This document shows, piece by piece, positions 51,728-60,628 of a stretch of DNA of 64,000 bases (its first letter is position 1; each line of letters starts with the position of its first letter). The position numbers and the translations under genes are program-made. The DNA is taken from NCBI GenBank assembly GCA_016207825.1, contig JACQZI010000005.1:1-64000 (forward strand), in the 5' to 3' direction. Under the pieces are notes generated by a model that was not told the DNA's origin, searched no databases, and worked only from the letters and a program-made list of their open reading frames with translations. Origin of the DNA: Planctomycetota bacterium. GTDB taxonomy: Bacteria > Planctomycetota > MHYJ01 > JACQXL01 > JACQZI01.

Positions 51728-51786
51728 AACAAATATTATTTCTTTAAGAATGAATACTTAGTAATGCGAAAAAAAAACGCTTATGA
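51728..51786 (+). pseudogene. Remnant of a WKKTAV small gene
   Basis: NKYYFFKNEYLVMRKKNAYE corresponds to the EHYFFKNGCLVxWKKTAV tail of the small genes at 3659 and 44662. Lies directly ahead of the 51817 secreted-protein gene, the same order as in the intact modules. Confidence 0.7.
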
Positions 51787-51816
51787 AATTATACACCTAT
51801 AAAAATGGAGATTTTT

Positions 51817-54105
51817 ATGCGCCACATGAAAGTTTGTAACTTTGGATTTTGGGGATTGATAATTATTTGGAGTTTAGCAATTGTAAATTGTGATTTGGGT
51901 GCCGATACCTGGCTGCAAACGACTTTTCCGCCCGAGACAGGAACGTTCAATAACACCTCGCCGGCTAACTCTGATAATGATATAATTCTTACCAGTTCAG
52001 TTGCGATTAATGTTGGTACCGGTTCTGATGGTGCAATAACCGTTGCCGCGGCAAAAAATATTAATACGGATACCATTGCCGCCGGCAGGACTGTCGCCGA
52101 TGGCTGGAACTCACGCGTTTCCGCCCTTACGGCAAATACAGCGACTCTTGTAGATGCACCACCGGCTAATACTTTTAACGTGGGGGATGAGGTTATTCTA
52201 ATATCACTTAAAGGGATATCCACTGCTTCTTCTAATGTCGGACTCTATGAATTTCTCCGCGTTCAATCGGTCGCAGGGAATATCCTAACTTTTACGACCA
52301 ATAAGGTCAATTGGTATGGGGATGGAGCTAACGATACCAATGTTGGAACGAATCAAAAAGTAATGGTCCAGCGTGTTCCGAATTATACAGATGTAACGAT
52401 TAATTCAGGCGGATCGCTCACTTGTAATGCTTTTAATGGAACGAAAGGCGGAATTCTGGCATTTCGCGCTAAAGGAACCGTGACAGTTAATGTTTCCAAT
52501 GGAATTAGTGCTACTGGAAAAGGATTTGTAGGAGGCACCGGCGTCGCTTATACCGCAAATGCCGGAGGCGGCGAATCCTATAACGGAACCGGCGGAATAG
52601 GCGGCCCTTATAACGGCGGAGGAAGCCCCGGCCAGGGCGGCGGCGGCGGCGGCGGCGATAATAACGGCTCTGTTTTTGCTGGAGGCGGTGGAGCGCTTGG
52701 TTCCGGTGGCGGTGGCGGCGGCGGGGCAGGAGCAGGCGGCGGTTATATTGCCAGAGGAGGAGGCGGCGGAGGCGGCGGACACGGGAATAACAGTTTCGGA
52801 ATGGGCGGCGCTGGCATTAACTCGGGAGGAAACGGGACAACAACATCAGGAGGCGCCGGCGCAATCGCGGCAAGGTCAGGCTCCAGCGATAACGGCGGCG
52901 GAGCGGGCGGCGGCGGTTATGACGGCAGGGCGGATTCTTCCGGACTCAATACACGGGCGTATATGGGCGGCGGCGGCGGCGCAGGCGGCGGCGCGACTAA
53001 CTTAAATAATTTAGGCGACGCCAAAACAGGCGCTAACGGAGGAATCGGAGGCGGCATCATTATTATTTATGCATCCTTCATTAATATTACAACGGGAGCT
53101 TCTATGACCGCCAATGGCAACAACGGCGCGAATGGTGCAAGCGGCACATATGGACGAGGAGGAGGCGGCGGGGGCGGTGCCGGAGGTTCTATTATAATAT
53201 TAGCAACTCAAATAATCAACTCAGGCAACATTACTGCTGATAAAGGGAACGGAGGAACAACGACGGATGGATACACCGGCGGTGCCGGCGGCAATGGCAG
53301 AATCTACGCACGCTATGTTTCTTTCAGCGGTAATAATCCTACCCCGAATTACTATAGCCTTGCAATACCTTATATTACGCCTGGTAGTTATATTTCCCCG
53401 GCGCTTATTCCAACTGGCGTTTCTTATTGGGGTGTCTTAAAATATTCGGTAACATCACCCACTAATACCGCCTTAACCGTGGATGTAATCAGCTCATCTA
53501 ACAATTCATTATTAGTTGCAAATGTGCCTTTTGGAACAGACCTTAAAGCCGCTTACCCTGCGACATTTGTAAATATTACGGGAATAAAACTTAGGGCGAA
53601 TTTCTCTGCCGCAGATACAACCAAAACCCCGTCTTTGTCTTACTGGCAGCTGGAATACGCCACGGGCACTGCAGTCACCACCACTAACTGGACGGATTTG
53701 CTTAATGGGAAATCAATTCAAATGGGGCAATCAATCGCTCATGTTAAATTCAATATGAAAACCGAGGCAGGAATAACCAAATGGCGCCGTTTTCGGGTTG
53801 ATAAAGGAGTAAAAACATATACCAATATCGCCTGCCCGGATAGCAAAATAGAAGTCCAGATCTGGTGTGAAAATACCGGTAACGGATTCTGGGACATTGG
53901 CGATACGTTTATCTCTAAAGGCATCTTCGGCAATGGAATATGCTATCTTAATATGAAAGGCTGGGAGGTAACAACGACATCAAAAACATATTATATTGTC
54001 TATAAGCTATCAGGGGATGTCGGCGGAGGACAGCGTGCCGGCGTTAAAATAACAGATAGCAGTTATCTAGAATTCGAAAACGCAACTTGCGTCGGCGTTC
54101 CTTAG
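51817..54105 (+). CDS. Glycine-rich secreted protein with the shared C-terminal GVP domain
   Basis: 762 residues from the ATG at 51817; the ATG at 51805 lies inside the ribosome-site region, which aligns with ATGGAGGTGATTT of the sibling genes. Signal region NFGFWGLIIIWSLAIVNCDLG, then ADTWLQTTF. A beta domain shared with the 19279 protein, including 116 identical bases (52027-52142), a Gly-rich tract about 235-460, linker and the 140-residue C-terminal domain ending CVGVP. Here the conserved GNFTNGT motif reads GIFGNGI. Domain order as in 19279, so they are close paralogues in different modules. Confidence 0.88.
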   Translation: MRHMKVCNFGFWGLIIIWSLAIVNCDLGADTWLQTTFPPETGTFNNTSPANSDNDIILTSSVAINVGTGSDGAITVAAAKNINTDTIAAGRTVADGWNSRVSALTANTATLVDAPPANTFNVGDEVILISLKGISTASSNVGLYEFLRVQSVAGNILTFTTNKVNWYGDGANDTNVGTNQKVMVQRVPNYTDVTINSGGSLTCNAFNGTKGGILAFRAKGTVTVNVSNGISATGKGFVGGTGVAYTANAGGGESYNGTGGIGGPYNGGGSPGQGGGGGGGDNNGSVFAGGGGALGSGGGGGGGAGAGGGYIARGGGGGGGGHGNNSFGMGGAGINSGGNGTTTSGGAGAIAARSGSSDNGGGAGGGGYDGRADSSGLNTRAYMGGGGGAGGGATNLNNLGDAKTGANGGIGGGIIIIYASFINITTGASMTANGNNGANGASGTYGRGGGGGGGAGGSIIILATQIINSGNITADKGNGGTTTDGYTGGAGGNGRIYARYVSFSGNNPTPNYYSLAIPYITPGSYISPALIPTGVSYWGVLKYSVTSPTNTALTVDVISSSNNSLLVANVPFGTDLKAAYPATFVNITGIKLRANFSAADTTKTPSLSYWQLEYATGTAVTTTNWTDLLNGKSIQMGQSIAHVKFNMKTEAGITKWRRFRVDKGVKTYTNIACPDSKIEVQIWCENTGNGFWDIGDTFISKGIFGNGICYLNMKGWEVTTTSKTYYIVYKLSGDVGGGQRAGVKITDSSYLEFENATCVGVP

Positions 54106-54181
54106 TGTAATAATTATCGCCGAAGTCCCGCCCCATGGCGTCGGGGTATAGGGGTGCCGTAATAACACATAAGAATTAATC

Positions 54182-56464
54182 ATGAGAATAAGTAATTGGA
54201 AATTGATTGTGGGCACGTTCTTTTTCCTTTGTGTTTTTGTAATTAATCATCTTCATGCCGATACCTGGTCGCAAACAACTTTCCCGATAGGGACAGGAGT
54301 ATTTAGCGATACCTCTCCGGCTGATTTTGACAATGATGTAAAACTAATCGGCACTCTTGTAATTGATGCCGGTAACGGTGCAGATGGACCTTGGACTATT
54401 TCCACATCTGTTAATATTAATGTGAATACCAATGGAAATGGTGGACGGACCGCACCTGATGGTATTAACTGGCAGGTCAATCAGAATGTTGTTTCAGGAC
54501 AGGCTGTTATATCATCAGGAATAGCCGTTCCTACCGGATTTGCCGTCGGTGATGAGATTATTATAATTAACCTCAAAGGCGCTTCCGGAAATTATGCTAA
54601 TGTCGGCTTATATGAATTCAAACGAATTTCTGTAGTTGCCGCTAATTCAATTACTGTCACTTCTAACTTGACTAATTCTTATGATGGAACAACCCAAAAA
54701 ATAATGGTCCAGCGAATTCCTAACTACACTAATGTAACAATTGATACAGGAGGTTCTTTGACCTGCAATGCATGGAATGGAACTCTTGGTGGCGTCCTCG
54801 CTTTTAGGGCAAACGGGACAGTAACAGTTAATGTGGCTAATGGAATTAATGCTAATGGTAAAGGGTTTACCGGGGGCACAGGCACAACATATGATGCTAA
54901 TGCCGGTGGAGGAGAATCTTATAACGGTGCAGCCGGCAGCGGAGGAAAAGGCAATCCCGTATCTGTAGGAAATAGCGGACAGGGTGGTGGTGGTGGCGCA
55001 GGTGATACTAACTCTGATGCGACCCAGCGTGCCGGAGGAACCGGTACAATCGGTTCCGGAGGCGGCGGGGCCGGCGCTTGCTGGACTAACAGTAACTTCA
55101 GCAGCTTTGCTGGAGGAGGAGGTGGTGGTGGACATGGTTCTGCTGGAGGAGGAGGCAGCAGCGGCTCTGCTAACGGACAAACACCAACCGGTTCTCAGGG
55201 AGGTAGTGGCTTAAACAATGGTGGCGCATCAGGTAGCACCAGTGGCGGGGCCGCACAATATGGCGGCGGCGGTGGTGGTGGCGGTTATGACGGCAGAGCA
55301 GATTCTTCCGGCCTTAATACACGGGCGTATATGGGCGGAGGCGGCGGTGCCGGCGGCGCGGTATGTAATACGAATTACGGTACTTCAAGAAATGGAGCTT
55401 CGGGCGGTTCAGGCGCAGGTATTATTTTTATCAGCGCTAATACGCTTAACACCGCTTCAGGGGCATCTATTACCGCCAACGGAGCTAATGGGTCTTCTGC
55501 GTCTACTGCAACAGGTTCATTTCCGGGTGCCGGAGGTGGCGGCGCCGGAGGCTCTATTATCTTATATGCAATGACGGTAAACAATAGTGGTAATATCATA
55601 GCTAATGGAGGCACTGGAGGAACGGTACAATATGCCGGCGGCAATGGCGGCGGAGGAAGAACATTTGCTGCGTATAATTCTTTTAATGGGGCTGCGCCTA
55701 CGCCTAATTATTCAAGCGGGACACTGCTAATGGGATACTCTTCATCCGGCACATACATTTCTCCTTTAATTAATCCAACCGGACTTGTTTCTTGGGGGGT
55801 CTTAACTTATACTAAAAATACACCTGCCGATACAACTTTTACCGTTGATGTCTTAAAAGCAGAAGATAATTCTGTATTAGTTGCCAATGTCGCTTCGGGG
55901 ACTAATTTGGCATCTGTTATTCTTAACTATACTCTTATTAAACTCCGGGCAAATTTAGCTACTTCGAATCCGATAGCAACTTCCACGCTTTCAGATTGGG
56001 GAATAATTTATACAGGAGGAGGCACAACTGTTACAACTACAAACTGGTCAGATTTGCTTAACGGAAAATCAGTTCAAATGGGCCAATCAATAGCTCACGT
56101 AAAATTTGAGATGAAAACTCTGTCAGGAACAGCGCGCTGGAAAAGATTTAGAATTGACAAGGGATTGAAAACATATACAAATATTGCTTGTTCTGATTCT
56201 AAAATAGAGACACAGGTGTGGTGCGAAAATAATAATAATGGTTTTTGGGATATCGGCGATACGTTTATCAGTAAAGGTAATTTTACCAATGGTACCGTGT
56301 ATCTCAATATGAACCGCTGGGAGGTAACGACAATACCTAAAACGTATTATATTGTATATAAACTCAAAAATGATATCGGCGGCGGACAACGTGCCGGCGT
56401 TAAAATAACCGATAGCAGTTATCTTGAGTTCGAGAACGCCATGTGTGTTGGAGTACCACCATAA
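54182..56464 (+). CDS. Glycine-rich secreted protein with the shared C-terminal GVP domain
   Basis: 760 residues. The signal region RISNWKLIVGTFFFLCVFVI resembles translations of the TTACCAATTTCCAATTA-type intergenic repeat. ADTWSQTTFPIGTGVF follows, then a beta domain, a Gly-rich tract about 235-460, a linker (SWGVLTYTKNTPADTTFTVDVL) and the C-terminal domain ending MCVGVPP. No clear ribosome site. Third of three Gly-rich paralogues in a row with the 49852 and 51817 genes, likely tandem duplicates. Confidence 0.88.
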   Translation: MRISNWKLIVGTFFFLCVFVINHLHADTWSQTTFPIGTGVFSDTSPADFDNDVKLIGTLVIDAGNGADGPWTISTSVNINVNTNGNGGRTAPDGINWQVNQNVVSGQAVISSGIAVPTGFAVGDEIIIINLKGASGNYANVGLYEFKRISVVAANSITVTSNLTNSYDGTTQKIMVQRIPNYTNVTIDTGGSLTCNAWNGTLGGVLAFRANGTVTVNVANGINANGKGFTGGTGTTYDANAGGGESYNGAAGSGGKGNPVSVGNSGQGGGGGAGDTNSDATQRAGGTGTIGSGGGGAGACWTNSNFSSFAGGGGGGGHGSAGGGGSSGSANGQTPTGSQGGSGLNNGGASGSTSGGAAQYGGGGGGGGYDGRADSSGLNTRAYMGGGGGAGGAVCNTNYGTSRNGASGGSGAGIIFISANTLNTASGASITANGANGSSASTATGSFPGAGGGGAGGSIILYAMTVNNSGNIIANGGTGGTVQYAGGNGGGGRTFAAYNSFNGAAPTPNYSSGTLLMGYSSSGTYISPLINPTGLVSWGVLTYTKNTPADTTFTVDVLKAEDNSVLVANVASGTNLASVILNYTLIKLRANLATSNPIATSTLSDWGIIYTGGGTTVTTTNWSDLLNGKSVQMGQSIAHVKFEMKTLSGTARWKRFRIDKGLKTYTNIACSDSKIETQVWCENNNNGFWDIGDTFISKGNFTNGTVYLNMNRWEVTTIPKTYYIVYKLKNDIGGGQRAGVKITDSSYLEFENAMCVGVPP

Positions 56465-56469
56465 GGATG

Positions 56470-56538
56470 TTAGAATTTTCCGCCAGAGGCGGACTCGCCT
56501 TCGGCGGGGAGAATGCTACGTGCATAGGAGTTCCTTAA
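56470..56538 (+). pseudogene. Tail fragment of a GVP-domain gene split by a palindromic element
   Basis: The frame reads LEF, then ten residues SARGGLAFGG encoded by a 30-bp palindromic element (56479-56508), then ENATCIGVP and a stop. In intact genes LEF and ENAT are contiguous. It is therefore an orphan 3' end that took up an in-frame insertion. A smaller trace (IGVP plus stop) lies at 54148-54162. Confidence 0.8.
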
Positions 56539-56673
56539 TAATCTAAAAAGTTAGCTATTAATACCTGCCCCCGCAATGAAGCAAGGCATCCTCTACCCCT
56601 TCGGTCAAGGGAAGCTGTGCACAGGGAAAAAGTAATCCTTCAAATCCGCGTAGCAAAGCTCTGCGTCCAAAAT

Positions 56674-56706
56674 AAAAAAGGGCGTCCCGATTTCTCAGAA
56701 CGCCCC
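56674..56706 (-). terminator. Rho-independent terminator of pnp
   Basis: On the minus strand: GGGCGT, 14-nt loop, ACGCCC, then TTTTTTATTTT. It lies 46 bp after the pnp stop. No gene in the rest of 56539-56751. Confidence 0.85.
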
Positions 56707-56751
56707 TTCATAACATACTAACAACTAATAACTGTCCTCTGACAACTTCCT

Positions 56752-58932
56752 CTACCTGCGCCTATCGCCACTAAACCGATTATTTTGCCTGGGAGGACGG
56801 GGCCTTTCCTGCTGCATCCCTTCCGGAACCGGTGGCTCGCTCGCCGGGTCAACAGCTTGCTTGCGGCTGAGCTTAATCTTGCCCTGGTCGTCTATACCGA
56901 TGCACTTGACCGGGATAATATCGCCCATCTTGACGACATCGGTGACGCTCCCGACATAGCGGTTGGAAAGCTCGGAGATATGGACCAACCCTTCCTGGCC
57001 GACCAGTATCTCGACAAACGCACCGAAGTCCTTGATGGAAACGACTTTGCCCTGGTAGATTTTGCCGATTTCGGCTTCTTCCACGATACCTTCCACCTGT
57101 TTCTTGGCGGCATCAAGAGAGGCGGCGTCCTTACCGTAAATGATAACCTCTCCGGTATCTTCTATTTCAATCTTGACGCCTGTTTCTTCCTGGATTCTGC
57201 GGATGGTCTTGCCGCCGCCGCCGATAACCGCGCCGATTTTATCCGGCTTAATCATCAAGCGGACAACGCGCGGTGCATAAGCAGAAATATCCGTCCTGGG
57301 CGCGGCAAGCGCCTGCGCCATCTTTCCCAAAATATGGAGACGGCCTTCTTTTGCCTGCGCCAGTGCTTTCTTCATGATGTCCATAGAAAGGCCGCCCACC
57401 TTTATATCCATCTGGAAACCGGTAATCCCGTTGGCGGTGCCGGCGACTTTGAAATCCATATCGCCGTATTTATCTTCGCTTCCGAGAATATCGGAAAGTA
57501 TGCTGATATCGTTCCCTTCCTTAACGAGTCCCATGGCGATTCCGGCAACCGGGGACTTAATCGGCACACCCGCGTCCATCAGGGAAAGCGTCGCGCCGCA
57601 AACCGTTGCCATGGATGAGGAGCCGTTTGATTCCAGGATATCGGAAACCACCCGGATGGTATACGGGAATTTCTCAAAGTCCGGCAGCATCGGTTCCACC
57701 GCCCTTTCGGCTAAGTGGCCGTGCCCTATTTCACGCCTGCCGGGCCCGCGCAGAGGTTTCACCTCTCCCACCGAAAACGGCGGGAAATTATAGTGGAGCA
57801 TAAAACGCTTGACGTATTCATCGGCCAGCCCGTCTATAATCTGCTCGTCATCGGCTGTACCGAGCGTTGCCACGACCAATGCCTGCGTCTCGCCGCGGGT
57901 AAAGAGCGCCGAGCCGTGCGTCCGGGGCAGTATCCCCAAATCGCAGGTAATCGGGCGTATTTCCGTCAGGCTTCTGCCGTCCATCCGTTTGCCGCTGGTA
58001 ATCAGCTCGCGGACTATTTCCTCTTCAATCTTGGTGAATGCCGCCTTGATGAGCTTGGTCTGCTTTTGGGCATCGGCTTCGGGAAGACTCGCGCAATAAG
58101 TTTCAATCTGCTTCTTTTTTATCTCGGAAACGGCGTCATGCCGCTCGTGCTTGCCTTTTATCTGGATTTTGGTTTTTAATTCGTCATGGATTTCCTTCTT
58201 CATCTTTTCATAAAGCGCCTTATCGAATTCCGGCGGAGTCACTTCCATCTTCTTCTTATCGGTCTTCAACTGTTTCTGGAGAGCGACCAGTTCCTTAACG
58301 GCTTTATGGCCGAACTCGATTGCTTCCAGCAAGGCTTCCTCGGATTCCTCCTTGGCGCCGCCTTCGACCATGAGGACCGCGTCCGCCGTGCCGGCGATGA
58401 CGATATCCATCGTGCTTTCTTTCATTTCCGATATTTCCGGGTTGAGGGTGAGCGTCCCGTTGAGCTTGCCGACTTTTACCGCGCCGATAGGCCCGTTAAA
58501 AGGAATGCCGGAAAGCACCAGACACGCCGAGGCGCCGTTGATTGCCAGGATATCCGGGTCGAAATTGCCTTCTGCGGAAAGAACCATGGACATCAGCTGT
58601 ATTTCGTTCTGGAATCCTTCCGGGAAAAGCGGCCTTAAGGGGCGGTCAATCAACCGCATGGTTAAGATTTCCTCCGTGGTCGGCCTGCCTTCGCGCTTAA
58701 AGAAGCCGCCCGGAATCTTTCCGGCGGCGGAGGTCTTTTCGCGGTAGTCCACGGTCAAGGGGACCATAGCATCGTCCCACTGGGATTCTCTGGCTTCACC
58801 GGCAACCACGGTCGTTAAGACGACCGAATCGCCGTAGGAGACGAGAGCCGCTCCGTCTGCCTGTTTTGCCATCACACCTGTCTGGATGGTGAACTGGCGC
58901 CTGCCTAATTGCAGTGTCACTTCCTGTTTCAT
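56752..58932 (-). CDS. pnp: Polyribonucleotide nucleotidyltransferase (PNPase)
   Basis: 726 residues. Two RNase PH domains (first with IPGGFFKREGRPTTEEIL, second with GRREIGHGHLAERA and EDKYGDMDFKVAGT carrying the catalytic acids), a helical linker, a KH domain (IGGGGKTIRRIQEETG) and an S1 domain (GKIYQGKVVSIKDFGAFVEI). It degrades RNA 3' to 5' by phosphorolysis and joins the RNA degradosome. A basic Arg/Pro tail ends the protein. Downstream of rpsO in the classic order. The 341-bp gap between them holds a long inverted repeat. Confidence 0.97.
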   Translation of the reverse strand: MKQEVTLQLGRRQFTIQTGVMAKQADGAALVSYGDSVVLTTVVAGEARESQWDDAMVPLTVDYREKTSAAGKIPGGFFKREGRPTTEEILTMRLIDRPLRPLFPEGFQNEIQLMSMVLSAEGNFDPDILAINGASACLVLSGIPFNGPIGAVKVGKLNGTLTLNPEISEMKESTMDIVIAGTADAVLMVEGGAKEESEEALLEAIEFGHKAVKELVALQKQLKTDKKKMEVTPPEFDKALYEKMKKEIHDELKTKIQIKGKHERHDAVSEIKKKQIETYCASLPEADAQKQTKLIKAAFTKIEEEIVRELITSGKRMDGRSLTEIRPITCDLGILPRTHGSALFTRGETQALVVATLGTADDEQIIDGLADEYVKRFMLHYNFPPFSVGEVKPLRGPGRREIGHGHLAERAVEPMLPDFEKFPYTIRVVSDILESNGSSSMATVCGATLSLMDAGVPIKSPVAGIAMGLVKEGNDISILSDILGSEDKYGDMDFKVAGTANGITGFQMDIKVGGLSMDIMKKALAQAKEGRLHILGKMAQALAAPRTDISAYAPRVVRLMIKPDKIGAVIGGGGKTIRRIQEETGVKIEIEDTGEVIIYGKDAASLDAAKKQVEGIVEEAEIGKIYQGKVVSIKDFGAFVEILVGQEGLVHISELSNRYVGSVTDVVKMGDIIPVKCIGIDDQGKIKLSRKQAVDPASEPPVPEGMQQERPRPPRQNNRFSGDRRR

Positions 58933-59002
58933 GATTAAACTCCTTTAGCGGGAGTGTCGTGAACCTGATTTTCCGGACGGGAAAGTATGAAGGTTAAGGA
59001 AA

Positions 59003-59139
59003 AGGTAGGTACTACATTAATTTTTTATTAATCACCATCCCCGAATCCCGCAGGGGTGAGTGGGATAGGCGCCACACTTCCGCCATCCTCTCAACCCGCA
59101 GGGCTGAACGGCATAGGCACATCAATATTGTACCTACCT
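59003..59139 (-). promoter_or_regulatory. Long inverted repeat in the rpsO-pnp intergenic leader
   Basis: AGGTAGGTAC (59003-59012) pairs with GTACCTACCT (59130-59139); GAAGGTTA and TAACCTTC continue the stem on the outside with a few unpaired bases. The loop contains two CCCGCAGG-type mini-elements. In other bacteria a stem at this place is cut by RNase III and lets PNPase control its own mRNA; a similar role is inferred. Nothing else coding is seen in 58933-59273. Confidence 0.6.
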
Positions 59140-59273
59140 CGCCCTAATAACCTTCTTCATTACTTCCCGCTTCCGCGGTTCTGTTTAAACTCCCTACTTT
59201 ATTATTATCCCGATACACAGTATTCGGGAATATTATTGTTTATGTATAAACGGACTTCTTAAAACGAGCCGTG

Positions 59274-59543
59274 TTATTTACGAATGCCGAGCTTCTTGAT
59301 AATTTCCTGGTATTTGGATGGCTGGTGTTTGGCAAGATATTTAAGAAGGGCTGAACGGTGTCCGACCATCATAAGCAAGCCCCTACGGGAATTGGTATCC
59401 TTGGGGTGGCGCTTAAAATGTTCGGTTAATTCGGCTATCCGCTCGGTTAAGAGCGCGATTTGGACCTGTGACGAACCGGTATCTTTCTTATGCACCTGGT
59501 GCGCCTTAATAACCCCTGTCTTTTTTTCTGCTACTAATGCCAT
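59274..59543 (-). CDS. rpsO: 30S ribosomal protein S15
   Basis: 89 residues, normal length. Contains the S15 core [22 protein letters not shown], then [25 protein letters not shown], and the KLGIRK end. It binds 16S rRNA helices 20-22 and helps early 30S assembly. Promoter TTGACA-N16-TATCCT at 59574-59601. Followed by pnp on the same strand. Confidence 0.97.
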   Translation of the reverse strand: MALVAEKKTGVIKAHQVHKKDTGSSQVQIALLTERIAELTEHFKRHPKDTNSRRGLLMMVGHRSALLKYLAKHQPSKYQEIIKKLGIRK

Positions 59544-59573
59544 ATCATTTATTATTAATTTATTAACTCTTAT

Positions 59574-59601
59574 AGGATAACATTTAATAGGAAATTGTCA
59601 A
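59574..59601 (-). promoter_or_regulatory. Sigma-70 promoter of rpsO
   Basis: TTGACA (59596-59601), 16-bp spacer, TATCCT (59574-59579). Leader of about 25-30 nt. Confidence 0.7.
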
Positions 59602-59880
59602 GAAATAATCACACCTCTACAATATAATCAATCAGGTGTCCCCGAATCCCGCAAGGCGGGAGAAGTGGGATGTTTACCTTAATAACTTTTTAGTATCAAT
59701 GACGTCCCCGCCTCCGGAACGCAACCGAAGGTCCCCGACAGGGGGTGATGTCCCGACCGGCTGTGTCGGGATACAATCCATAATAAAGCATAATCAAGCG
59801 TTCCCGAAATGTAACGAAGTGGTAGTGAAACGTGACGCCATTTTCCGCCCTGATTTTTGGATAGGAAGAGCCTACTATCT

Positions 59881-60170
59881 TTATAATGGAGGGGTACCTT
59901 ACTATGATGCCATATTTAGCTTAATTATAATAGATAGCTACCTTACTATGTTGCCATACTTAGCTCTATTATAATGGATAGACACCTTACTATGATACCA
60001 CGCCTATTTTAATTATAGTGGAATGGGGCCTTACTTTGATGCCATACTTATTTTAATTATAATGGATGGCTACCTTACTATATTGCCACACTTAGCTTAA
60101 TTATAATGGATAGGTACCTTACTGTGATGCCATACTTGCAATATTTATAATGAAGGGAGAGTTAGGTAGG
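59881..60170. repeat. Degenerate 44-bp tandem repeat array
   Basis: Six units of exactly 44 bp start at 59881, 59925, 59969, 60013, 60057 and 60101, plus partial units at both ends. Each starts TTATAATGGAT and contains CCTTACTATGATGCCATACTTA. ATGG-ATAG...CTAT...CCAT can fold as an interrupted hairpin. 44 is not a multiple of three, so it is not a coding repeat. The rest of the 808-bp gap (59602-59880) holds CCCCGAATCCCGCAAGGCGGG-type mini-elements and no gene. Confidence 0.85.
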
Positions 60171-60216
60171 AGGGGGGTAGGGGTATGGGGGTAGGCTGAA
60201 ACACGCTTATATTGAG

Positions 60217-60342
60217 ATGCAAACGCATATATTCGTTTTCAGGAAAATTGGGGATGAGGCGTATTACCGCAAAAGAAGCCAAGGCGAAATCGCCCAGCTA
60301 ACCATAGACATCTTCCTGAACGGGTTGAGGCCGAGGAAATAG
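60217..60342 (+). CDS. Short possible ORF, 41 residues
   Basis: ATG 60217 to TAG 60342, reading FVFRKIGDEAYYRKRSQGEI then AQLTIDIFLNGLRPRK. Charged, with a helical tail. No ribosome site and no known relative; it may be a gene fragment. Listed because the surrounding DNA is otherwise repeat. Confidence 0.3.
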   Translation: MQTHIFVFRKIGDEAYYRKRSQGEIAQLTIDIFLNGLRPRK

Positions 60343-60351
60343 CTTTTACTA

Positions 60352-60591
60352 TCAGAAAACTACCCACATCACGCCGAGGCATATTACAAACCATATTAAG
60401 ATAGCATGCTTAAAATATTTCCTTGGGGACCGATCCTGTTTATATAAAAGACGTTTAGTCGGGTCATTACTCCCCCATCTCCACATCCAATCAGGAAGAG
60501 CCCTTTCCTTTTTCATATCGATAAAACAAACAGCTATCCCTATCAGAAAGATAAATCCGGTAACTATTAATTTGATTTCTATAGGCATCAT
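60352..60591 (-). CDS. Small two-helix membrane protein
   Basis: 79 residues. Two hydrophobic helices (about 6-25 and 62-79) separated by a charged, Trp-rich loop (LPDWMWRWGSND). No family recognised. Just downstream of the MBL hydrolase on the same strand, 37 bp apart. Confidence 0.6.
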   Translation of the reverse strand: MMPIEIKLIVTGFIFLIGIAVCFIDMKKERALPDWMWRWGSNDPTKRLLYKQDRSPRKYFKHAILIWFVICLGVMWVVF

Positions 60592-60628
60592 ATCAATTAT
60601 TTCAGGGACAATTCAGAGGACGTTTTGT

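Noticed and set aside
52405-52782. Minus-strand Ala/Ser-rich frame opposite the 51817 gene
   Set aside because: Composition mirrors the Gly-rich coding strand; no start signal and no conservation in paralogues.
58933-59273. A small gene between rpsO and pnp
   Set aside because: Frames are short and interrupted; the region is better explained by a long inverted repeat and mini-elements.
59881-60170. CRISPR array
   Set aside because: Units are diverged tandem copies with no unique spacers of constant length and no cas genes in the window.
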